A stretch of DNA of 15,746 nt from an uncultured Synergistales bacterium (GTDB lineage: Bacteria; Synergistota; Synergistia; Synergistales; Aminobacteriaceae). How positions within the stretch are numbered: the stretch's first letter is position 1; each line of letters begins with the position of its first letter. The position numbers and the translations under genes are program-made. Below, in pieces: positions 1-7,667 of the stretch. The notes below the pieces were generated by a model. It made no database searches. It saw only the letters and a list, made by a program, of their open reading frames with translations, and was not told the DNA's origin. The stretch spans positions 1 to 15,746 of the forward strand of contig CAJOED010000054.1 of the NCBI GenBank assembly GCA_905233335.1. The letters run 5' to 3'.

Positions 1-47
1 CCGCCCGCCCCCAAAACACATAGCAATGATAATTTTTCAGGATAGTA

Positions 48-53
48 TATAAT
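48..53 (+). promoter_or_regulatory. Possible -10 box upstream of the isochorismatase gene
   Basis: A perfect TATAAT lies in an AT-rich stretch 43 nt before the GTG start of the first gene. No good -35 hexamer sits 16-18 nt upstream (the sequence there is around aatgat). This is a -10 candidate only and could be chance in an AT-rich leader. Confidence 0.3.
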
Positions 54-95
54 AATTCCACGAAAAAATTTTTTCAGAGATGAGGTTTTCACACT

Positions 96-665
96 GTGCG
101 CAGGTCAATAAAAGCCCGGTCATCGTTCCTGCTGATGATTGATATTCAGGAGCGGTTAATCCCGGCTATTCATGATAAAGATATAGTGATACAAAATTCC
201 GTACGCCTCCTCACTGCCGCCCGTGAACTTTCTGTGCCCTCAATCGTTACCGAACAATACCCGAAAGGCATCGGCTCAACAATCAACGAACTCAAAGCCT
301 TAATCCCCGAAGACACCACCATACTCGACAAAGTAGAATTTTCCTGCTGTGAAAATCCCGGTTTCGGCGACGCGTTCCTGAACTTGAGCTTCAACTCCGG
401 CACAAAAGACACGGTGATATTGTTCGGCGTGGAAAGTCATATTTGCGTCCTTGCGACCGCCATCGACATGCTCGAAAAATACAACCTCAATGTCGTAATC
501 GCCGCTGATGCCTGCGGAAGCCGTACAGCAGAAAATCACGCACTGGCACTTGAGGCCGCACGCTCTCTGGGCTGTCTCGTTGTCCCGACCGAAACGGTGA
601 TCTATCACATGCTCGAAAAAGCCGGCACTCCACAGTTCAAGGCACTCCTGCCGCTGTTCAAGTAG
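96..665 (+). CDS. Isochorismatase-family cysteine hydrolase
   Basis: This 189-residue protein has the isochorismatase-like alpha/beta fold. The catalytic triad of the family is visible: Asp16 in LLMIDIQER, Lys79 in LDKVEFSC and Cys117 in GVESHICV, the last after the usual short segment that carries the cis-peptide. The length is normal for a stand-alone family member of the YcaC/ISOC1 type. Family members hydrolyse isochorismate, nicotinamide, N-carbamoyl compounds or other amides; the substrate cannot be read from the sequence, and nothing nearby points to siderophore or NAD metabolism. The start is GTG at 96, with a weak purine-rich site (agatgagg) about 10 nt upstream; the next in-frame Met (residue 14) would remove the first strand before the catalytic Asp. 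No signal peptide is seen, so it should be cytoplasmic. The next gene starts 2 nt after its stop, suggesting co-transcription. Confidence 0.85.
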   Translation: MRRSIKARSSFLLMIDIQERLIPAIHDKDIVIQNSVRLLTAARELSVPSIVTEQYPKGIGSTINELKALIPEDTTILDKVEFSCCENPGFGDAFLNLSFNSGTKDTVILFGVESHICVLATAIDMLEKYNLNVVIAADACGSRTAENHALALEAARSLGCLVVPTETVIYHMLEKAGTPQFKALLPLFK

Positions 666-667
666 CT

Positions 668-2242
668 TTGCTGCGAAAATTTCTGCGCAACAACCCGGCC
701 GCATTATTCGCCGCAATACTGTTCTACTTATACTTCAGGGGCATCGGGGATCATGGACTGATTGACCCTGTAGAGGGCGTAAATGCTTCTGTCGGCGTTC
801 ACATGAGCGCGGGCGGAAATTACTTTGTCCCGAAAATCGGAGAAGCTCTCACATCAGGAAGCACTTTAGGCACATGGTGGCTCTATGCTCTGTCGCTGAA
901 AGTTTTCGGCTGGGGTGAGTTCGCTGTACGTTTCTGGTCTGCTCTGTCGGGCTTGGGAATGGCTTGGGCTTCATCGATTGCTGCAGGCAGTGCGGGACGT
1001 AAATCCCGGCTTGCGGCGTGTGTGTGTGCGGGCATGACGTTATGTTTCGCCGTATCACAGATTGCTTCTTCTCACGCGCTCTATTCGTGCCTCATGGGAC
1101 TCGCTATGGCCGGTGCTGTGCGTTCGTGGGAGAAAAAAAACAGCCTCATACTTGCTCACACTGCTATAACTCTCGCATTCATCGTTCACGGTTTCGAGGG
1201 AGTAATTCTGCCTTTTACGGCGGTGATTGTCTATTGCGTTCTCTGTGATGACCGGGAATTTCTGCGCAACTTCTTCACTTGGCCGGGCGGAGTGCTAATC
1301 ACGGTGATATTTTCGGGGCTGTATTTCGTCGTCCTCATGATTGCCAACCCCGAAATCATACACTTCATGCGGTGTCAGAATCACATGTACACTTTCGGCG
1401 GTGTGTCAGGAATAATCATCTTTGTGTTCGCGTCGTTCATTCCTTTTCACGGCTTCATTGTCCGTGCTGTGTACGAGGTAATGCCCCGTGAATTTCCCGC
1501 GCGTAAATCCCCGGAGCTGTTCATGTTCGTATGGGCGGCAGTGTTTGCGTCGGCGGCGTTGCTGTCGGGGGATATTCTGTCGCTGGCGGCGTGCGTTCCG
1601 GCGTTGTCGGCTATGCTCGGCGTGAAAACTGATTCGTGGCTCGAACGCAAAAATCTTCTGTCGGTGCGCTATTCCGTGATGTTCAACATGATGATACTAG
1701 TGCCGGTGATGTATATCGTTCTGCCGTTCACAATAAACAAATTCCCCGTCATAAAAGCCTCGTTGATGTCCCTGATACCGTATGAGCTTGCTGTCGGGCT
1801 GTTCATATTCGCGAGCTGGTACTACACAAAGACCCGGCAGATTGTGAAGTGGGTGCGTAATGTTCCTGCGGCGGCACTGCTGTGCTTGATGCCTCTTGCG
1901 GGAGTGTTCAACCTTACAGCGGATGTGTATTCTGTGCGCGATATAGGACTGAAGCTCCGTGATGCCATAAAAGGAACTGACAAGGTGATACAGTATAGTG
2001 TGAATTACCCGTCGATGTATTTTTACACGTTACGAAATTCAAGCATAATAGAAGCAGATTTTACGGAAGGAGTGCAGGAGAGAAAGTTCAACGCTCCGTA
2101 TTCGCTGATAGGAAGTCTTTGGGCAGGGAAAGAAAGAGTGTTCCTCATTATGCCGAACGACAAGACACCCGAAAATCCATTGCCGCAGAGTGTGTTTCAT
2201 TTGCTTGAGGCGGACGGGAAGTTGCTGCTGAGTAATCAGTAG
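668..2242 (+). CDS. GT-C fold membrane glycosyltransferase (ArnT/PMT-like)
   Basis: A 524-residue polytopic membrane protein. After a first hydrophobic helix (about residues 10-24) comes GLIDPVEGVNASVGVHMSAG, with acidic residues Asp33 and Glu36 in the first periplasmic loop. This matches the position and pattern of the DE-type catalytic motif of the ArnT/PMT (GT39/GT83) superfamily, including the following (F/Y)VPKI segment. Roughly ten or more hydrophobic segments follow, to about residue 420, then a soluble C-terminal part of about 100 residues, as in ArnT-type enzymes. Such proteins move a sugar from a polyprenyl-phosphate carrier onto lipid A, protein or another glycan on the outer face of the inner membrane; the acceptor here is unknown. 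The start is TTG at 668, 2 nt after the upstream stop, without a clear ribosome binding site, so translational coupling is likely. The first in-frame ATG (residue 46) would delete the catalytic loop. Confidence 0.75.
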   Translation: MLRKFLRNNPAALFAAILFYLYFRGIGDHGLIDPVEGVNASVGVHMSAGGNYFVPKIGEALTSGSTLGTWWLYALSLKVFGWGEFAVRFWSALSGLGMAWASSIAAGSAGRKSRLAACVCAGMTLCFAVSQIASSHALYSCLMGLAMAGAVRSWEKKNSLILAHTAITLAFIVHGFEGVILPFTAVIVYCVLCDDREFLRNFFTWPGGVLITVIFSGLYFVVLMIANPEIIHFMRCQNHMYTFGGVSGIIIFVFASFIPFHGFIVRAVYEVMPREFPARKSPELFMFVWAAVFASAALLSGDILSLAACVPALSAMLGVKTDSWLERKNLLSVRYSVMFNMMILVPVMYIVLPFTINKFPVIKASLMSLIPYELAVGLFIFASWYYTKTRQIVKWVRNVPAAALLCLMPLAGVFNLTADVYSVRDIGLKLRDAIKGTDKVIQYSVNYPSMYFYTLRNSSIIEADFTEGVQERKFNAPYSLIGSLWAGKERVFLIMPNDKTPENPLPQSVFHLLEADGKLLLSNQ

Positions 2243-2260
2243 AGGGAGTAACAGAGTGTT

Positions 2261-2600
2261 GTGTGTGAGTTTCTCGCGTGCGTTGTGTGCATGTGCAGAA
2301 GCCGAACATATCATAATTACGTGAGGACTTCACAGAGAGGGCTGTATAGAGAGAAGCAATATGTCATGAGTGAGTTTCTTGCTGAACGGGACACTTGGCT
2401 TTATGTATTGGGCAACATGTCAGGCTGTGAACTTCACAGAGAGGCAATGTGTCATGAGCGGGCATAATACAGGATTTCACATGTTGCTTTGCTTCAACGT
2501 AAGGGCTTCACAAAACGATAGACGGCAATATTATCGTGAACACTTCACGAGTTAGAGAGAGGAGCAGTATTATCATGTATAAGTTTCTTGCGTGCGTTAT
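2261..2600 (+). repeat. Degenerate copies of a gene-start region
   Basis: The gap before the secreted-protein gene contains related units rather than random sequence. A motif of the form GTGA(0-2 nt)ACTTCAC followed by AG-rich sequence occurs at 2321, 2427, 2499 (diverged) and 2536, and three are followed by GCAATATGTCATG-like sequence. Separately, GTTTCT(C/T)GC follows a start-like codon at 2261, 2366 and 2575. The segment 2261-2285 closely matches 2575-2599 (AGTTTCTNGCGTGCGTT), and 2294-2309 matches the later signal-peptide codons near 2630-2645. The pattern suggests duplications of the ribosome-binding and signal-peptide region of the downstream gene followed by decay. A 33-residue frame at 2366-2467 starts MSEFLAERD but has no other sign of being a gene. 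Confidence 0.6.
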
Positions 2601-3285
2601 GGCTGTATGTCTGTGTGTGTCTTCTGCTTGTGCGGAAGTCGAACAGGACACCGAGCTCCACCGTGTTATCGGCGGCATATATTCTCTTGCGTCAGCCGTA
2701 AACATCAGCGGCAGTACATCACCTAGTGCCCATCAGCTGCGAAAATTTTTTGAGGACGTTCCCGCAAACTGGCAGGAAGTCGTGAAGGTTGAGCGCGTGA
2801 AAAATGCTGTTTGGGTCGGAGTGCTAGTCGGGAAATATTCCAGTGCCCGTCAATTTCTGCGGTCGAACTCCAAAGCTCTCGGCATCATGAACAAGCCCGG
2901 AGGTTCTGCGTGGTTCGGCGGCGAATATGCCTGGCTGAAAGCTGCTGACATTGTGAACGGTCGACTTGTGCCGGTGAAAATTTTTGCGGCGGCGGGAGAA
3001 GATGATAATATATTTTTCAGCAACGAGGCAAAAAATTTCTGGTGGGAAGCAAACCCTGACTTCACAGAAAAATATGAAGCGTCATTGCTGGAAAAATTCG
3101 GGACGGAACAGGCCGGACTCCGTATGCCTTCTGCAGGGGCGCGGCAGAGTATTTATGATGTCGTGAAGCCGTCAAGCGTCGGTGCTCCCGGAAAAATGCA
3201 CGTGGGCACAAGAAAAAGCAGTTTCGACATGTCGATACCAATCGGGGACGTAATGTTCAACCCGATACCTAACACAAGAATATAG
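2575..3285 (+). CDS. Secreted protein of unknown function
   Basis: A 236-residue protein that I do not recognise. It begins with a typical Sec signal peptide (MYKFLACVMAVCLCVSSACA) with a probable signal peptidase I site after ACA, giving a mature protein starting EVEQDTEL. The mature part has no further membrane helix. It is mixed alpha/beta in appearance, with aromatic-rich segments such as GGSAWFGGEYAWLKAAD and FWWEANPDF, and a basic, Pro/Ser-containing C-terminal tail. The ATG at 2575 is preferred over an in-frame GTG at 2536, because 2575 follows GAGAGGAG at 10 nt and opens directly into the signal peptide, while the GTG lies in a repeated leader motif. It probably functions in the periplasm or outside the cell. 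Its neighbours (a glycosyltransferase upstream, galE 18 nt downstream) hint at the envelope but do not identify a role. Confidence 0.75.
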   Translation: MYKFLACVMAVCLCVSSACAEVEQDTELHRVIGGIYSLASAVNISGSTSPSAHQLRKFFEDVPANWQEVVKVERVKNAVWVGVLVGKYSSARQFLRSNSKALGIMNKPGGSAWFGGEYAWLKAADIVNGRLVPVKIFAAAGEDDNIFFSNEAKNFWWEANPDFTEKYEASLLEKFGTEQAGLRMPSAGARQSIYDVVKPSSVGAPGKMHVGTRKSSFDMSIPIGDVMFNPIPNTRI

Positions 3286-3303
3286 CAGGGAGGAATAATT
3301 ATC

Positions 3304-4296
3304 ATGTCAGTATTAATTTGCGGAGGAGCGGGCTATATCGGTTCGCACAATGTGAGAGCATTCACGGAACACGGCGATAATGTTATCGTTGTCGACAGCC
3401 TCGAAACAGGACACAGAGCATCAGTTCCCGAAGGCATAAAGTTCTACGAGGGAGATATACGCAACGGAGAAATCCTCGACAAAATTTTTTCGGAGAACGA
3501 CGTAGAAGCCGTAATTCACTTCTGCGCGTATTCGCTGGTTGGTGAAAGCGTCGACAAGCCCCTAAAGTACTTCAACAACAACGTCGGAGGCATGATTTCG
3601 CTTCTTGAGGCAATGCAGAGGCACGACGTGAAGCGCATAATATTCTCGTCAACAGCCGCAACTTACGGAGAGCCTAAACGCATTCCCATTCTCGAAACAG
3701 ACGACACAATCCCGACAAACCCATACGGTGAAAGCAAACGCATCATGGAGAAGATGATGAACTGGGTCAGCCGTCGTCATGACATACGCTATGTGTCTTT
3801 ACGCTACTTCAATGTTGCGGGAGCATGGCATGACGGGACAATCGGTGAAGACCACAAGTGCGAAACTCACTTGATACCGCTGATACTTCAGGTGCCTCTG
3901 GGGAAACGCGCACATGTTACTGTTTACGGCGACGACTACCCGACAAAAGACGGCACATGCATACGGGACTATATTCACGTCGAGGACTTAGCGAGGGCAC
4001 ACATTCTTGCGCTCGAATACTTACGCAGCGGCGGAGAAAGCAGCATCTTCAACTTGGGAAGCGGCGACGGTTATTCAGTGATGGAGATGATTAACGCGGC
4101 ACGAAAAGTAACAGGCTCTGACATTCCCGTAGAAATCGGCGCAAGGAGAGCAGGAGATCCCGCAAGGCTCGTAGCAGACAGCACAAAGGCACATGAAATT
4201 CTGCACTGGAAGCCGGAGATTACGCGCATGGAAGATATTATTGCGTCGGCGTGGAAGTGGCACAAGTCCCACCCTGAAGGCTACAACGACAAATAA
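3304..4296 (+). CDS. galE: UDP-glucose 4-epimerase
   Basis: A 330-residue extended short-chain dehydrogenase that interconverts UDP-glucose and UDP-galactose using tightly bound NAD. The Rossmann NAD motif is at residues 7-13 (GGAGYIG). The catalytic Ser/Thr position lies in FSSTAATYG (Thr118 aligns with Ser124 of the E. coli enzyme), and the YxxxK pair is Tyr141/Lys145 in NPYGESKRIMEK. The C-terminal sugar-nucleotide part contains TKDGTCIRDYIHVEDLARAH and FNLGSGDGYSV, both highly characteristic of GalE. Length is normal for the family. A strong site, AGGGAGG, lies 10 nt before the ATG. It supplies UDP-galactose for surface polysaccharide or allows galactose use (Leloir pathway). No galK or galT is next to it, so a role in envelope glycan synthesis is more likely here, in line with the nearby glycosyltransferases. 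It probably starts or continues a transcript with the next two genes. Confidence 0.95.
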   Translation: MSVLICGGAGYIGSHNVRAFTEHGDNVIVVDSLETGHRASVPEGIKFYEGDIRNGEILDKIFSENDVEAVIHFCAYSLVGESVDKPLKYFNNNVGGMISLLEAMQRHDVKRIIFSSTAATYGEPKRIPILETDDTIPTNPYGESKRIMEKMMNWVSRRHDIRYVSLRYFNVAGAWHDGTIGEDHKCETHLIPLILQVPLGKRAHVTVYGDDYPTKDGTCIRDYIHVEDLARAHILALEYLRSGGESSIFNLGSGDGYSVMEMINAARKVTGSDIPVEIGARRAGDPARLVADSTKAHEILHWKPEITRMEDIIASAWKWHKSHPEGYNDK

Positions 4297-4298
4297 TT

Positions 4299-5546
4299 AT
4301 GAGCGTATGGAGCGGAGTTCTTGACAGTTGTCCCGGCCTGCTCTGCTGTGTGATAAACATTCGCGGGAAATTATTATACGCAACTCACGGATACAAGTCT
4401 GTAGCTGGAAGGTTATTCGGGCACAAGTGCGAGGAAGGCAGGAATTACCCTCCCCGTATCACTGAACTCGACAGCGTGATACATGAAGCGTTAATGGCCG
4501 CGTGTCTTGGCGATACGAACGCTATAGAGATTGCTGAAGGCGAAAAACTTTGGGAACTCACAGCATCACCGCTGATACTTGAGGAGAACGGGACTGCGGG
4601 CGTTGTCATACGCATAACACAGAAAGAGAACGCCCAGCCTCTTCCGCCCGTGATACAGAGCAACCCGGAAATACTTGAAGCATTGCCGTTCAGGGCTGGA
4701 GTCGTAGATTCTCACGGGGTATTTCTTGCGGCGAACAAGTTTCTCATGTCGTGCGTGAGGGGAGAAATCACCGGGCGCAACGTTATCGAGCTTATTGAGC
4801 CTGAAGACAACTCTGCACTCATGAACATAATCATGAAGCGTTCGGGCAGTGTTGAATGCAGAATGCACGAGATACAGCGGGGAAAGAATTTTTACGAGTT
4901 CAGCGAGGAAGTATTTTTTGACGAGGACTTGAACACACTCACCGGGAAAATTGAGCTTGAGTACAGGCAGATAGTCATACACTCAACCCCGATAGAGTGG
5001 AGCGGGAAACCTGCGGTGTTGCTGACGTTCGAGGACATCACCGAGCACAGACGGACGCGCGAACAGTTACGGCGTGTTCTGACGTTTGATGACACTACGG
5101 GTGTGCTGAACAGGCGCGGAATAATTCACGTGATACGAAGCGAGATTGTCGGCTCCATAAAGAACACCGAACATTTGAGCCTCATCATGATGAGCATTGA
5201 CGACATCGGAGAAATCAGCGGGCGGGATCTGGAGACAGCAGAGAGAACGTTGCGGGAATTTGTGAGGATCATGAAGCGTACACTTTCCGGGCACAAAAAT
5301 TTTTCTGCTGGGCGTTTCGATTTCGGAGAGTTCGCGGTGATTGCACATTGTTCGGGTGCGTCGGCTGTCGTGCTTGCGAACGAAATACGCGAAAAGCTGA
5401 CTGGTGTTGCTGTAAGTTCGGGGGTTGCTGAGCTGATAGAGGGCGGCTATTCGGGTACGGGAGAATTTATCAGCGCGGCATACAACGCAATGAATGAGGC
5501 ACGGCGCAAGGGCATAAACCAGACAGTGCTTGCGAAAAAATCATGA
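4299..5546 (+). CDS. PAS-PAS protein with degenerate GGDEF domain
   Basis: A 415-residue soluble signalling protein. Residues about 1-110 and 125-255 look like two PAS-type sensor domains; the second ends in the usual LLTFEDITEHRRTREQLRR linker. Residues about 260-415 are a GGDEF-type domain, opened by LTFDDTTGVLNRRG, which matches the conserved D(x)LTGLxNRR start. The signature is lost: where active diguanylate cyclases have RxGGDEF this protein has RFDFGEF (residues 339-345). The upstream metal/substrate loop is also altered (SIDDIGEISGRD instead of DxDxFKxxND). It is therefore very unlikely to make c-di-GMP and may act as a sensor through GTP binding or protein contact. There is no inhibitory RxxD site of the usual form and no EAL domain. 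It starts 2 nt after galE and overlaps rsmA by 4 nt, so it is translated in an operon with both. Confidence 0.85.
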   Translation: MSVWSGVLDSCPGLLCCVINIRGKLLYATHGYKSVAGRLFGHKCEEGRNYPPRITELDSVIHEALMAACLGDTNAIEIAEGEKLWELTASPLILEENGTAGVVIRITQKENAQPLPPVIQSNPEILEALPFRAGVVDSHGVFLAANKFLMSCVRGEITGRNVIELIEPEDNSALMNIIMKRSGSVECRMHEIQRGKNFYEFSEEVFFDEDLNTLTGKIELEYRQIVIHSTPIEWSGKPAVLLTFEDITEHRRTREQLRRVLTFDDTTGVLNRRGIIHVIRSEIVGSIKNTEHLSLIMMSIDDIGEISGRDLETAERTLREFVRIMKRTLSGHKNFSAGRFDFGEFAVIAHCSGASAVVLANEIREKLTGVAVSSGVAELIEGGYSGTGEFISAAYNAMNEARRKGINQTVLAKKS

Positions 5547-6304
5547 TAACGGCACTAAAGCGTTTCGGGCAGAATTTCCTCGTCGACAAAAATATTCTTG
5601 CTCTGATGATTACTCGTTCGGGAGTGCGTGAGGGTGATTGTGTTCTCGAAATAGGAGCCGGGCACGGTGTACTGACACGGGCACTTCTTGCGGCGAACGT
5701 GAGCTGTCTTCATGCCGTAGAACTTGACGAGAGACTGCGCCCGGAACTTGAAGAGCTTGCTGGTGAGAATGACAGACTGCGGCTTCACTGGGCGGACGCG
5801 GTGAAGTTCGATTATGCTTCACTCTCACCGTTTCCCGAAAAAGTAATCGCTAACATTCCGTACAACATAACAACGCCGCTTATATGGGAGCTGCTGAAAT
5901 TTCCGCGAATGAATTACCACCTGTATATGTTGCAGAAGGAGTCAGCAGAACGCATTACGGCCAAGCCAGACACGAAATCGCGTTATCCTTTGGGCGTTAC
6001 GATTGAGGCGATGGGCAGAGCGTCGATTGTGCACAATGTGCCGCGTGAATGTTTCCGTCCCATTCCCAAAGTGAACTCTGCGATAGTGGAGATAGAGATA
6101 ACACGTAACTTTGAGCTTGCGCGTAGTGAGTTATGGAGTGAGTTATTGCACCGTGGATTTTCGCACAGACGCAAGACGCTCATGAACAATCTGCGGGGGT
6201 TTGTTGACGGTGAAATTCTTGGTGAGAGAGCAAAAATGAGGGCGGAAGATTTGACGTGTGATGACTGGCTGAACATTTACTACGCAATCCTCCGCTCCCG
6301 TTAA
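5543..6304 (+). CDS. rsmA: 16S rRNA dimethyladenosine transferase RsmA (KsgA)
   Basis: A 253-residue SAM-dependent methyltransferase that dimethylates the two adjacent adenines in the 3'-terminal hairpin of 16S rRNA (A1518 and A1519 in E. coli numbering), a late step in small-subunit assembly. The family start KRFGQNFLVDKNIL is intact. The SAM motif I is VLEIGAGHGVLT (residues 34-45), the acidic ribose-binding residue is Glu60 in HAVELDERL, and catalytic motif IV is NIPY (residues 104-107). The conserved C-terminal HRGFSHRRKTLMNNL segment binds rRNA. Length is slightly short but complete. The ATG overlaps the stop of the PAS/GGDEF gene (ATGA), indicating coupled translation. It is convergent with the acidic-protein gene, whose stop codon directly abuts this one, with no recognisable terminator hairpin between them. 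Confidence 0.95.
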   Translation: MITALKRFGQNFLVDKNILALMITRSGVREGDCVLEIGAGHGVLTRALLAANVSCLHAVELDERLRPELEELAGENDRLRLHWADAVKFDYASLSPFPEKVIANIPYNITTPLIWELLKFPRMNYHLYMLQKESAERITAKPDTKSRYPLGVTIEAMGRASIVHNVPRECFRPIPKVNSAIVEIEITRNFELARSELWSELLHRGFSHRRKTLMNNLRGFVDGEILGERAKMRAEDLTCDDWLNIYYAILRSR

Positions 6305-7408
6305 TTATTTTTTTTCGCTGCTGTCCTCTTCTTTTTCGGTATATTCTTCAGGTTCGCGGAAAAATTCGAGATTGTCCGCAAAGTTTTCGCTGTCCTCCAA
6401 GATAACTTCTTCCGGCTCATCAAAGACTTCATCATCATCAAGCTCATCAGGAAGCGGAATTTCGTCGTACTGCATTTTTTCACCCGGCAAAATTTCTTCT
6501 TCTTCCTCTTCCTCTTCTTGCTGTTCCTGCTGTTCCTGTTCTGACTCCTGCTCCTGCAAATTTTCGTCGAGTTTCTCCTCCATCGTCTTGAAGGCTTCTG
6601 CGAGAGCTTCATCCGGCTCATCACTGCTCTCCGGGAAAAGCGCAAACTCCTCACTGACGGCGGGCGGCTCTTGCTGTTCCTGTTCCTGCTCTATTTCCGG
6701 CTCCGGCTCGTGTTCCTCTTCAACCTCGATAATCTCAAGCTCATCGTTGTCCTCCGGCAAATTTTCCGGCTCAATCTCTAAATCCTCTTCCGGCTCTGAA
6801 ACTTCCGGGAGTTCTGCGGCTTCGTCTTCCGGCTCATCGGGCAAAGGCTCAATCTCCGGCAGTGTGTCTTCAGGTTCAGGGAGGTCAAATTCCGGCTCTG
6901 TATCTTCTTCCTGCTGTTCCGGCTCAATGTCGGGGAGTGCTTCTTCTGTTTCCGGCTCTATTTCGGGAAGGGGAGCTTCCGTGATTGCTTGTTCGTCCTG
7001 CTCCGGCTCTATATCGGGTGCTTCTTCTGCTATTTCCTGCTCTGTTTCTGCAACGGGTGTTTCTTCCTCTATGATTGGTGCGGGGGCTTCCTGCTCTGTT
7101 TCGTCAACGTGTGCTTGTTCCTCCGTAACGTTTGCTGACTCCGGCTGTTCCTCTACGATTGGTGCGGGGGCTTCCTGCTCTGTTTCTGCAACGGTGGCTT
7201 GCTCCTCCGTAACGTGTGCTGATGCTTCCGGCTCTGTCTCCGTCATGAGGTCTTCAACACTCAATGCTTCCTCGCTGACGGGCGGCAAAGTTACGGTTTC
7301 GGACACGGGCAAATTCTCGAACTCTTTACCGTTCTGCACAACAGGCACGAACACCGCGACTACTTTTGTGTTTTTCCCGTCCCCTGCCGCATCACGAATG
7401 GCCTTCAC
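6305..7408 (-). CDS. Very acidic Glu/Pro/Gln-rich protein, main frame of a split gene
   Basis: A low-complexity, strongly acidic frame of 367 residues from a GTG at 7408. The open frame, with the same composition, continues upstream without any usable start to 7591, adding about 61 residues such as QEPEPAEPEHEEDNAPAVE. The true N-terminus is therefore probably the membrane segment encoded in another frame at 7554-7667. A short, more ordinary stretch (about residues 1-35 from the GTG plus ~20 residues upstream, WLYNEVVKAIRDAAGDG and VVAVFVPVV) is the only part that looks folded. The rest is Glu/Asp with Pro, Gln and Ala, with runs of up to eight Glu, and includes an imperfect duplication of 28 residues. 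It is likely disordered, perhaps a spacer as in ZipA-like proteins (analogy only). It follows an orphan parA and would be translated with it. Function unknown. Confidence 0.6.
   Translation of the reverse strand: MKAIRDAAGDGKNTKVVAVFVPVVQNGKEFENLPVSETVTLPPVSEEALSVEDLMTETEPEASAHVTEEQATVAETEQEAPAPIVEEQPESANVTEEQAHVDETEQEAPAPIIEEETPVAETEQEIAEEAPDIEPEQDEQAITEAPLPEIEPETEEALPDIEPEQQEEDTEPEFDLPEPEDTLPEIEPLPDEPEDEAAELPEVSEPEEDLEIEPENLPEDNDELEIIEVEEEHEPEPEIEQEQEQQEPPAVSEEFALFPESSDEPDEALAEAFKTMEEKLDENLQEQESEQEQQEQQEEEEEEEEILPGEKMQYDEIPLPDELDDDEVFDEPEEVILEDSENFADNLEFFREPEEYTEKEEDSSEKK
7071..7222 (-). repeat. In-frame direct repeat inside the acidic gene
   Basis: Two 68-nt copies, 7071-7138 and 7155-7222, are close to identical and lie 84 nt (28 codons) apart. 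They encode the repeated peptide pattern VTEEQA(T/H)V(A/D)ETEQEAPAPI. The unit keeps the reading frame, so copy number changes would only alter the length of the acidic region. Confidence 0.8.
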
Positions 7409-7553
7409 TACCTCATTATACAGCCATGAATGACGCTCTTCCGCCTGCTTGATGACCTCGACAACCTCAACAGCGGGCGCATTGTCCTCTTCATGTTCCG
7501 GCTCTGCTGGCTCTGGCTCCTGAACGTGTGCTGGTACTGTTTCGGGCTGTCCG

Positions 7554-7667
7554 TCATGCTCCTGTTCCGCCGCCGTTGGGGTGTCTACGGACTATGAGGA
7601 CGAAAAGGACCAACAGCATAAGCGCCTGTCCCGTTTGTTGGTTTATGACTAAGCTTTTGCTTATCAT
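7554..7667 (-). CDS. Membrane-anchor N-terminus, frame-shifted start of the acidic gene
   Basis: A 37-codon frame starting with ATG at 7667 behind a good AAAGGA site 5 nt away. It encodes MISKSLVINQQTGQA, then LMLLVLFVLIV, a single hydrophobic segment followed by RRH, which looks like a membrane anchor with a basic stop-transfer end. It then runs 12 codons into a TGA. The following acidic frame is +1 relative to it; its open frame begins at 7591, so the two overlap over about 36 nt. A one-base change in that overlap, for example loss of one C from the CCCC at 7577-7580 region read on the minus strand, would give an uninterrupted anchor-plus-acidic-tail protein of about 450 residues. I infer that this is the real start of that gene, either broken, mis-assembled, or joined by +1 frameshifting. 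Alone it is too short to be sure it is coding. Confidence 0.5.
   Translation of the reverse strand: MISKSLVINQQTGQALMLLVLFVLIVRRHPNGGGTGA

Noticed and set aside
1..95. Intergenic start of the window
   Set aside because: Apart from the TATAAT and a weak ribosome binding site it shows no gene, hairpin or repeat that I can support.
2366..2467. 33-residue small gene starting MSEFLAERD
   Set aside because: It falls wholly within the degenerate repeat region, resembles a decayed copy of the downstream gene start and has no independent evidence.
2536..2574. GTG at 2536 as the start of the secreted protein
   Set aside because: It would put 13 mostly polar and charged residues ahead of the signal peptide, lacks a ribosome binding site and lies in a repeated leader motif.
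6372..7433. Long plus-strand open frame rich in Ser, Cys and Gly opposite the acidic gene
   Set aside because: It is the antisense shadow of Glu/Pro/Gln codons; its composition (runs of Ser with Gly and Cys) is what the complement of GAA/GAG-rich coding gives, and it has no supporting start signal.
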